In this document: positions 1 through 5,530 of the stretch, piece by piece | How positions within the stretch are numbered: position 1 is the first letter of the stretch | How the letters are laid out: every line of letters begins with the position of its first letter | Assembly: GCA_002315195.1 (NCBI GenBank) | Contig: DCGD01000083.1 | Location: 3,809 to 12,858, forward strand | Direction: 5' to 3' | Source: Prevotellaceae bacterium UBA1787 | Lineage (GTDB): Bacteria; Bacteroidota; Bacteroidia; Bacteroidales; Bacteroidaceae | DNA: 9,050 bases | Made by a program: the position numbers and the translations under genes | Notes under the pieces: model-generated | What the model was told of the DNA's origin: nothing | What the model saw: the letters and a program-made list of their open reading frames with translations, nothing else | Databases searched by the model: none

Positions 1-250
1 GTTCAATGTTGACTTCGCTGCCAATGGCGAGCTGCCCGAGGTTTGTTCGGTCAAGCGTTTCCTTCATGGCGGTTGTGGTGTAGGTGTTTCCATTGACGGA
101 CGTAATGGTAAGGCATACTCCGTTGTGCGCCAAACTCTCAGCCGGTTTCAGACTACTCCCGAATGGACACTGCATCGTGAAAACAACATTCTCCCGATCG
201 CGTTCCATGGCAACGACGGTTGCCATTCCTTCAATGATACCAGAAAACAT
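1..250 (-). CDS. ribE: Riboflavin synthase, alpha subunit (C-terminal part cut by window edge)
   Basis: This gene reads right to left from an ATG at 248-250 and runs off the left edge after 83 codons plus one base. Riboflavin synthase is a cytoplasmic enzyme that dismutates two molecules of 6,7-dimethyl-8-ribityllumazine to riboflavin, the last step of the pathway. The visible protein begins MFSGIIEGM, matching the family's MFTGIIE start. It then shows HNGVCLTI at residues 42-49 and ETLDRTNLG at 64-72, followed by GSEVNIE at 77-83; these are hallmarks of the first of two lumazine-binding domains. The second domain, which completes the usual protein of about 200 residues, lies outside the window. 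The start is set by the conserved MF-GIIE opening. The gene is divergent from thrA and has its own promoter at 311-342. The predicted leader of about 55 bases is too short for an FMN riboswitch. The identification is secure; the rest of the operon cannot be seen. Confidence 0.93.
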   Translation of the reverse strand, partial: MFSGIIEGMATVVAMERDRENVVFTMQCPFGSSLKPAESLAHNGVCLTITSVNGNTYTTTAMKETLDRTNLGQLAIGSEVNIE

Positions 251-310
251 ATTTGTATATCGCTTATTTAATTGGTGAAATTATTATTGTTGCTGCGAAA
301 TTACGTTTTT

Positions 311-342
311 CCAATGTATTGTATACTTTATTATCGTTCAAA
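311..342 (-). promoter_or_regulatory. Bacteroidota-type promoter for riboflavin synthase
   Basis: Read on the minus strand, TTTG (bases 342-339) is followed after exactly 20 bases by TACATTGG (318-311). This fits the Bacteroidota sigma factor's -33 TTTG and -7 TAnnTTTG elements, with one mismatch in the -7 box and ideal spacing. Transcription would begin near base 305, leaving a leader of about 55 bases before the ATG at 250. It is a motif match only. Confidence 0.55.
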
Positions 343-430
343 TTTTGCTTTTTGAGGTTATTTTTCAATAAAAAGCCTCTTTGAAATGTAGTTTTAGAAC
401 AAAAATAAACGTAAGGGAAAAATAAATGCT

Positions 431-438
431 TAATTTTG
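431..438 (+). promoter_or_regulatory. -7 element of the thrA promoter
   Basis: TAATTTTG is a perfect match to the Bacteroidota -7 consensus TAnnTTTG. It lies 46 bases before the thrA ATG, so the leader would be about 40 bases. No TTG is present at the expected -33 position (about 406-411, an A-rich stretch). A promoter without a good -33 box may be weak or activator-dependent. The 3' half of this box lies in the palindrome at 435-452. Confidence 0.55.
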
Positions 439-452
439 CACTTTTGTGCAAA
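435..452 (+). promoter_or_regulatory. Perfect palindrome over the thrA -7/start region, candidate operator or leader hairpin
   Basis: TTTGCAC and GTGCAAA form a perfect seven-base inverted repeat around a TTTT loop. It covers the end of the -7 box and the expected transcription start of thrA. A second perfect palindrome, GTGTACAC, follows immediately at 453-460. The placement suits a repressor operator that would block RNA polymerase, or a hairpin at the very 5' end of the transcript. No regulator gene is in view. The palindrome is directly visible; its function is inferred. Confidence 0.4.
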
Positions 453-484
453 GTGTACACATGTAAAAATTTCTATTCGTAATT

Positions 485-2911
485 ATGAAAGTTTTAAAAT
501 TTGGAGGAACTTCTGTCGGAAAGGTAGAGGGACTGCTGAATCTGAAGAAGATAGCGCTCTCGCAGGAAGACACGACCATCATCGTGGTTTCCGCTCTTAC
601 CAAAGTGACAGACAAACTGCTCGAAGCGACGCAGTTGGCCAAGGAGGGAAATGAAGCTTACAAGCAAGTGTTCAACGACATCGTAGAGGCGCACAGAAAT
701 TTGACAAACGCCGTGCTGCCGACTGAAACAATGCGAATGGAAGTGATGTGCAACATTGAAAAACTGCTGTCGGAACTTGCGAACATTCTTCATGGCGTTT
801 GTCTTATCAAGGACGTGACACCTAAAATTTCGGATGTCATTTTAAGTTACGGAGAACGCTGTTCGTCTATCTTGGTCGGAAAGTTGATTGACGATGCGGT
901 AGTCAAGGATTCCAGGAAATTCATCAAGACGGAAAAAAAGAACGACAAGGCAGCCGTGAATTATGCAGTGACCAATGCCCTGATACGCGAAAATTTCGCT
1001 GAAAAGGGAATGGTATATGTGGTTCCGGGATTCATTGCGTCCGATTGCGAAACCGGGGTGACGACCACGCTTGGCCGCGGTGGTTCGGACTATACCGCGG
1101 CAGTCATCGCCGCCGCATTGAACGCCGATGTACTTGAAATTTGGACGGACGTGGATGGGTTCATGACCGCTGACCCTAAAATCGTTTCTTCCGCCTACTC
1201 CATTCCTTCCTTGTCGTATGACGAAGCCATGGAACTCTGCAACTTCGGTGCCAAGGTGGTGTATCCACCTACCATCTACCCGGTCAGGGCGAAGAACATA
1301 CCTATTTATATAAGGAATACCTTTCATCCTGAATTTCCGGGCAGCGTCATCAAGAACGAAGCCTCTGACAATCAGACGGTACGCGGATTGTCAGCCATCA
1401 AAGACACTTCCATCGTGAATGTTTCCGGCATGGCGATGGTGGGTGTGATTGGCGTCAACCGCCGAATCTTTTCCACACTGGCGACGGGTGGCATCAGTGT
1501 ATTCATGGTGGCGCAAACCTCTTCGGAAACAAGCACCAGCATTTGCATGACGGACGACGATGCCATTCGCGCCTGTCATTTGCTTGACGAGGAATTCGCC
1601 AAGGAAATAGAGACGGGAGCCATGAACCCCATGCAGCGCATAACCGACTTGGCGACGATTGCGATAGTGGGAGAACACATGAAGCAAAGTCCCAATCTCG
1701 CCGGAAAACTCTTCGGCGCACTGGGATGCAACGGCATCAACGTGATTGCGATGGCACAGGGAGCCTCGGAAACCAACGTTTCCGTAATCATAGAAAAAAA
1801 GCATTTGCAAAAGGCCGCAAGCGTCATTCACGACAGTTTCTTCCTGAGCGATTTCCAAGTAATCAACTTGTTCCTTTGCGGTGTTGGCGCAGTTGGATCG
1901 AGTTTGCTTGGACAGTTGCAGGAACAGAAGGAAATGCTGATGCGTCAGCGCCATTTGAAACTCAATGTGGTGGGATTGGCCAACAGCAAGAATGCCATCT
2001 TCAATCCCGAGGGACTTGAACTGACGAACTACAAGCAGCAGTTGAGAAACGCCGAACCATGCAGCGGTGAGAAACTGTGCCGAAAAATCATCGGCATGAA
2101 TTTGTACAATGCCGTTTTTGTGGATTGCACGGCAAGCGCGGACGTGGCGACACTGTATGCATCGTTGCTGACGCACAACATTTCGGTGGTGGCCGCCAAC
2201 AAGATAGCAGCCTCAGCTCCATACGCCGATTACAAGCGCTTGAAGAAACTGGCTCTCAACCACGGCGTCAAGTATCTTTATGAAACCAATGTCGGCGCCG
2301 GACTGCCCATCATCAAGACAATTGACGACCTTTGTGCAAGCGGTGATGAAATCCTTGAAATCCAAGCCGTGCTGAGCGGTACGCTCAATTTTCTTTTCAA
2401 CCAGCTGTCAAAGGACTGCCCTCTGAGCAAAGTCATCAAAATGGCCCGTGAAGCGCATATCAGCGAACCTGACCCGAGAATTGACTTGTGCGGCAAGGAT
2501 GTCTTGCGCAAACTGGTAATCCTGGTGCGTGAATCCGGCTATGCCATCAACCAGGAAGACGTGGACTTGAAGACGTTCATTCCTCAATCCTATTTTGAGG
2601 GGGGAGTCAGCAGTTTTATGGAAAACGTGAAAGCACTCGACGCCGAATTTGAGGAACTGCGCCGAAAGACCCAGGAAAAGGGCATGCGACTCCGTTTCAT
2701 TGCAAGATGGAGGGACGGCAAGGCCTCCATTTCCTTGAGGGAGGTGGACAAGGACAGTCCATTCTTCAACCTTGAAGGTTCCAACAATGTGGTGCTGCTG
2801 ACCACCAAACGCTACCACAAGTCCCCGATGATCATTCAGGGCTACGGAGCGGGAGCCGACGTGACGGCGGCCGGCGTATTCGCGGACATCATGCGCGTGG
2901 CCAACATTTAG
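485..2911 (+). CDS. thrA: Bifunctional aspartate kinase / homoserine dehydrogenase I
   Basis: This 808-residue cytoplasmic enzyme catalyses two steps of the aspartate pathway: phosphorylation of aspartate, and NAD(P)H-dependent reduction of aspartate semialdehyde to homoserine. The kinase domain (about 1-290) starts with KFGGTSV at residues 5-11 and has GRGGSDYTAA at 197-206 and WTDVDG at 220-225. Two ACT regulatory domains follow at about 308-455, the usual site of threonine feedback. The dehydrogenase (about 460-808) has the nucleotide-binding GVGAVG at 466-471, DCTAS at 548-552, AANK ending at Lys573, ETNVGAG at 600-606, SGTLNF at 631-636, Asp667 and Lys676 in its signature, and a C-terminal GYGAGADVTAAGVFADI. 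Length and order match complete ThrA proteins of about 810-820 residues. ATG 485 is chosen because the family starts MKVLKFGG; no Shine-Dalgarno is present, as usual in this phylum. One signature position normally Gly is His658. In many Bacteroidales I recall thrA being followed by apgM and thrC; here a terminator and a restriction-modification unit follow instead. Confidence 0.97.
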   Translation: MKVLKFGGTSVGKVEGLLNLKKIALSQEDTTIIVVSALTKVTDKLLEATQLAKEGNEAYKQVFNDIVEAHRNLTNAVLPTETMRMEVMCNIEKLLSELANILHGVCLIKDVTPKISDVILSYGERCSSILVGKLIDDAVVKDSRKFIKTEKKNDKAAVNYAVTNALIRENFAEKGMVYVVPGFIASDCETGVTTTLGRGGSDYTAAVIAAALNADVLEIWTDVDGFMTADPKIVSSAYSIPSLSYDEAMELCNFGAKVVYPPTIYPVRAKNIPIYIRNTFHPEFPGSVIKNEASDNQTVRGLSAIKDTSIVNVSGMAMVGVIGVNRRIFSTLATGGISVFMVAQTSSETSTSICMTDDDAIRACHLLDEEFAKEIETGAMNPMQRITDLATIAIVGEHMKQSPNLAGKLFGALGCNGINVIAMAQGASETNVSVIIEKKHLQKAASVIHDSFFLSDFQVINLFLCGVGAVGSSLLGQLQEQKEMLMRQRHLKLNVVGLANSKNAIFNPEGLELTNYKQQLRNAEPCSGEKLCRKIIGMNLYNAVFVDCTASADVATLYASLLTHNISVVAANKIAASAPYADYKRLKKLALNHGVKYLYETNVGAGLPIIKTIDDLCASGDEILEIQAVLSGTLNFLFNQLSKDCPLSKVIKMAREAHISEPDPRIDLCGKDVLRKLVILVRESGYAINQEDVDLKTFIPQSYFEGGVSSFMENVKALDAEFEELRRKTQEKGMRLRFIARWRDGKASISLREVDKDSPFFNLEGSNNVVLLTTKRYHKSPMIIQGYGAGADVTAAGVFADIMRVANI

Positions 2912-3067
2912 GACAGTTTTTCAGGAGTTCTTTGCAATGCTTCTCGGTTTTGACGGATGTTGATGTTGGAAATCAGCAAGTTATGAGTACAAATTATTGA
3001 TTGCGCTGTTTGGCATGAGAAACATGAAGGTGAAGAATATTATGTTTTTTGCTTAATATACATGAAT
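2912..3067. other. Spacer between thrA and its terminator, no convincing gene
   Basis: No ORF of useful length is present. The only gene-like trace is a 13-codon stretch at 3015-3056 encoding MRNMKVKNIMFFA and then TAA, which resembles the first residues of a secretion signal peptide and then stops. It may be chance or the remnant of a gene lost when the island arrived. The remainder shows no clear promoter, hairpin or repeat. Confidence 0.5.
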
Positions 3068-3102
3068 AACGATGCACACGATGTTTATGTGCATCGTTTT
3101 TT
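3068..3102 (+). terminator. Intrinsic terminator downstream of thrA
   Basis: AACGATGCACA at 3068-3078 pairs perfectly over 11 bases with TGTGCATCGTT at 3088-3098 around a nine-base loop. The stem runs into six T at 3097-3102. The complementary strand has no T-run on the other side, so it should act on plus-strand transcripts. It lies about 155 bases after the thrA stop and would isolate thrA from the restriction-modification genes. Confidence 0.88.
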
Positions 3103-3162
3103 CTGTTTTCGTGTTCAATATTGTAATATGATGCAAATAGTAACTTAAAAAATGCAGTTACA

Positions 3163-3194
3163 TTGTATTTCTCAAAAAAAAAAGAGTATTTTTG
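3163..3194 (+). promoter_or_regulatory. Promoter of the restriction-modification unit, with A10 tract in its spacer
   Basis: TTG at 3163-3165 and TATTTTTG at 3187-3194 fit the Bacteroidota -33 and -7 elements, separated by 21 bases. The -7 box is a perfect consensus match. Transcription would start near 3201, about 36 bases before the methyltransferase ATG. Ten consecutive A at 3174-3183 lie inside the spacer, so replication slippage would change the distance between the two elements. The short inverted repeat GTATT/AATAC at 3186-3200 overlaps the -7 box and could be a regulator site, but it is weak. Confidence 0.65.
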
Positions 3195-3236
3195 CAATAC
3201 TAACGATAAAACATTGATTTCAAAATAATCATAAAC

Positions 3237-4712
3237 ATGGCAACAGATAAACAACATAAGCACATTGGACAAGTTTTCACACCCGAATATATCGTGACGG
3301 AAATGTTGGATTACATAGGATATTTCGGAAACGCAATATTGGAAAAACATATCATTGATAACAGTTGTGGTGACGGCGCGTTTTTGAGGGTAGTTGTTTC
3401 AAGATATGTTGATGCGGCATTGTCAAAAGGATTGTCGACAGAAACAATCAAAGAGCATTTAAGTACGCACATTCATGGTTTAGATACAGACAATATTGCA
3501 CTTGAAGAATGCTACAATTCATTGAATGAAATCTGCGCATCGTTTGGCATACATAATGTTGAATGGGATATTCATTGCAAGAATACATTGAAAGAAAAAT
3601 CATACAACGGAAAAATGGATTTCGTGGTCGGAAATCCACCGTATGTGCGTGTACATAATTTGGATGAAACGTATGACGAGGTGAAGCAATTTAAATTTGC
3701 AAATGGTGGCATGACGGATTTATATCTTGTATTTTTTGAGATAGGTTTCAATATGCTCAATGAAACAGGAAAGATGTGTTACATCACACCAAGTTCATGG
3801 ACCAATAGCGTTGCTGCAACAAACATGCGTTCTTATCTTGTAAACAAGAAAAATATTATTTCTTTAACTGATTTGGGACATTTTCAACCATTTAAGGGTG
3901 CGACGGCATACACCATAATCTCTTTATTCGGGAAAAATGTATATAATGACAAATTCGAATACTATGCATTCAATGGAGAGACACATGGTAGAGATTTTGT
4001 CGATACATTATCTTATTCTGATGTGTGGATTGATTCATACTTTTATCTTTCCGAACGCAAAAATTTAATGTCATTGAAGAATATAAAAACAATGATGTTC
4101 AGGAAGTTCGTAAGCGTTAAAAACGGTTTTGCCACTCTTGCTGACAGTTGTTTCATTGGTGAGCACATACCTGATTCACCAATAACAATTCCCATTATCA
4201 AGGGTTCAACGGCAAAATGGACAAAGGGAATATTTCCGTATGACAAACAAGGAAAGGCGTTATCAAAAGAATATATTTTCTCATTCCCTCAAATCAAAGA
4301 ACATTTTGAAAAGGAAAAAACAAATTTGTTAAAAGGGAAAGAAGAATTTGAAGGATGGTGGTTGTATGGAAGGACACAAGCATTGGTTGATGTATATAAA
4401 TACAAAATTGCCATTAATTCACTTGTACGCAAACCAAGTGATATGAAAATACATGAGGTCAAGGAAGGGCAAGGTGTTTATAGCGGATTATATATTATCG
4501 GTAATGTTGATATTGACACAATAAAAAATATTTTGCAAACAGATGAATTTGTAGAATATGTCAAGTGCATTAAGAAATATAAAAGTGGAGGTTATTACAC
4601 ATTTAACACAAAGGACGTAGAACAATTTATCAACTACAAACTAAGCACAAACCAAGATGAACAATCAAGAGTTTCTCAGAGTTATTTCGAATTCGTTTAT
4701 GAAGTTTATTGA
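3237..4712 (+). CDS. Type II-like DNA adenine-N6 methyltransferase (Eco57I/TaqI-like, motif order X-I-IV-TRD)
   Basis: This 491-residue enzyme is predicted to transfer a methyl group from S-adenosylmethionine to N6 of adenine in a specific DNA site, protecting the host from the endonuclease encoded next to it. Visible motifs are GQVFTPEYI at 11-19 (motif X region), DNSCGDGAFL at 41-50 (motif I, SAM binding), GLDTD at 81-85 (motif II) and NPPY at 133-136 (motif IV, catalytic, typical of N6-adenine enzymes). The C-terminal half (about 290-470) has no catalytic motif and ends with SGGYYTF at 450-456; it is the likely target-recognition domain, so specificity cannot be read from sequence. ATG 3237 is placed well after the promoter and before the conserved GQVFTP motif. 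The gene is visibly AT-rich (about 23-40% G+C in individual 60-base lines, against about 50-58% in its neighbours), a sign of transfer. Its last 56 bases overlap the endonuclease gene. Confidence 0.93.
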   Translation: MATDKQHKHIGQVFTPEYIVTEMLDYIGYFGNAILEKHIIDNSCGDGAFLRVVVSRYVDAALSKGLSTETIKEHLSTHIHGLDTDNIALEECYNSLNEICASFGIHNVEWDIHCKNTLKEKSYNGKMDFVVGNPPYVRVHNLDETYDEVKQFKFANGGMTDLYLVFFEIGFNMLNETGKMCYITPSSWTNSVAATNMRSYLVNKKNIISLTDLGHFQPFKGATAYTIISLFGKNVYNDKFEYYAFNGETHGRDFVDTLSYSDVWIDSYFYLSERKNLMSLKNIKTMMFRKFVSVKNGFATLADSCFIGEHIPDSPITIPIIKGSTAKWTKGIFPYDKQGKALSKEYIFSFPQIKEHFEKEKTNLLKGKEEFEGWWLYGRTQALVDVYKYKIAINSLVRKPSDMKIHEVKEGQGVYSGLYIIGNVDIDTIKNILQTDEFVEYVKCIKKYKSGGYYTFNTKDVEQFINYKLSTNQDEQSRVSQSYFEFVYEVY

Positions 4713-5361
4713 TTCGGGTACATCGAGAAGTACACAGAAACTTAAACCCTTACATGGTGCAATTGCGCGTGATATTGCGACACGTTTAGGATATGGTTAT
4801 AATGTTGTGTCGCAAGGTTATGGCGAAGACAAAGAAGCAACGATTAAGGGTCGTTATCTTGACAAGAGGGTAGATATTACGATTCAAAAAGAAGGTCGCG
4901 CAGTTGGTGGAATAGCAGTAAAGTTTGTTATGCAAAACTATTCTCAAAATTCAAATAATTATTTTGAGAACATGTTAGGTGAAACAGCAAACATCCGCGC
5001 CAACCGTTGCCCTTACTTCCAAATATTTATAATATTAGACACATTGCCATATTATAAAAATGATAAAACGATTCAAAGGTGGGAGTCGATTACAGATCAT
5101 AATATCAGCAAATATGTTGTACTGTCAAAGGATAATGTTGATGTATTCTTTCACACACCAAACAAGACATTGTTATATGTTGTACATGTGCCCGATAATG
5201 CGCTTTTAGGAACAGCGGAGGAATATACTTCTTATTACCGCGCGATAAAACCGCAAGTCACAATTTCAAGGAATAGGTACGATAATTTCGATAAATCGGT
5301 AATTTTGAATGATTACGAAGAATTTATGGATAAGGTTTATCATACAATCATGGCACAATAA
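4657..5361 (+). CDS. Putative Type II restriction endonuclease partner of the methyltransferase
   Basis: This 234-residue protein is predicted to cut DNA at the site protected by the preceding methyltransferase. The argument is mainly contextual: same strand, same low G+C, a 56-base overlap in another frame that suggests translational coupling, and a size typical of Type II endonucleases. Within the protein, an acidic residue in KRVDITI (Asp73) is followed 16 residues later by Lys89 in GGIAVKF. This resembles the Asp and Lys of a PD-(D/E)XK core, but the acid normally two residues before the Lys is Ala87. Glu57, Asp58 or Glu60 just upstream might supply a metal ligand. A polar stretch, QNYSQNSNNYFENMLGE (93-109), follows and is likely functionally important. 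ATG 4657 is the first possible start, because a TAA in the same frame lies at 4642-4644. No signal peptide or membrane segment is seen. No controller gene accompanies the pair. I cannot name a family or a recognition site. Confidence 0.75.
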   Translation: MNNQEFLRVISNSFMKFIDSGTSRSTQKLKPLHGAIARDIATRLGYGYNVVSQGYGEDKEATIKGRYLDKRVDITIQKEGRAVGGIAVKFVMQNYSQNSNNYFENMLGETANIRANRCPYFQIFIILDTLPYYKNDKTIQRWESITDHNISKYVVLSKDNVDVFFHTPNKTLLYVVHVPDNALLGTAEEYTSYYRAIKPQVTISRNRYDNFDKSVILNDYEEFMDKVYHTIMAQ

Positions 5362-5498
5362 AAATAACAAAGTCGCGTTACACTCAGCGTCTATACGAAG
5401 AAGAAGGTCGGTAACCTCGAACGTGACGAAAGATGGATTGAATCGGTCTTTCTTGTCAAAAAAAGTCTCATATTATTACAATGCTGCTATTTTTTCGT
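5362..5498. other. Spacer after the endonuclease with an unexplained stop-free stretch
   Basis: No gene start or terminator hairpin is convincing here. In the frame of the endonuclease, after its stop and a second TAA, about 48 codons (5368-5511) are open with no ATG start. The part at about 5374-5466 reads RVTLSVYTKKKVGNLE and onwards, with higher G+C and a more protein-like composition than expected for a spacer. The opposite strand is also open over 5369-5466. It may be the tail of a gene destroyed when the island inserted, but I recognise no family. Confidence 0.35.
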
Positions 5499-5506
5499 TA
5501 TTTTTG
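5499..5506 (+). promoter_or_regulatory. -7 element upstream of the glycosyltransferase fusion gene
   Basis: TATTTTTG matches the Bacteroidota -7 consensus perfectly and lies 24 bases before the ATG at 5531, giving a leader of about 18 bases. No clear TTG is found 19-21 bases upstream. The core and the bases after it resemble the methyltransferase promoter: both have TATTTTTGCA, then CGATAA, then CATTGATT about 25 bases from the start of the -7 box. Confidence 0.5.
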
Positions 5507-5530
5507 CACGATAATTAGATTTCATTGATT

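Noticed and set aside
84..278. Plus-strand open frame of 64 codons
   Set aside because: It is antisense to riboflavin synthase, whose minus-strand translation matches the family from its first residue.
251..310. FMN riboswitch in the riboflavin synthase leader
   Set aside because: The predicted leader is about 55 bases and AT-rich; it has no room for the conserved aptamer and none of its G-rich segments.
354..379. Imperfect hairpin GAGG...CCTC with an A/T stem between the divergent promoters
   Set aside because: The stem has only four G/C-containing pairs plus an asymmetric internal loop, and no T-run follows; its position between two divergent starts makes a terminator unlikely.
1391..2176. 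Long minus-strand open frame of 261 codons inside thrA
   Set aside because: It lies wholly opposite a gene with unmistakable aspartate kinase/homoserine dehydrogenase motifs; its translation is rich in His, Arg and Cys and shows no domain. The minus-strand frame at 842-1327 is the same kind of shadow.
3140..3161. GTAAC...GTTAC inverted repeat as a controller-protein (C-box) operator
   Set aside because: Arms are only five bases with a 13-base gap, and no controller gene accompanies the restriction-modification pair.
5362..5530. tRNA or rRNA fragment, suggested by TCGAAC-like bases
   Set aside because: No acceptor stem, anticodon arm or paired T-arm can be built around it.
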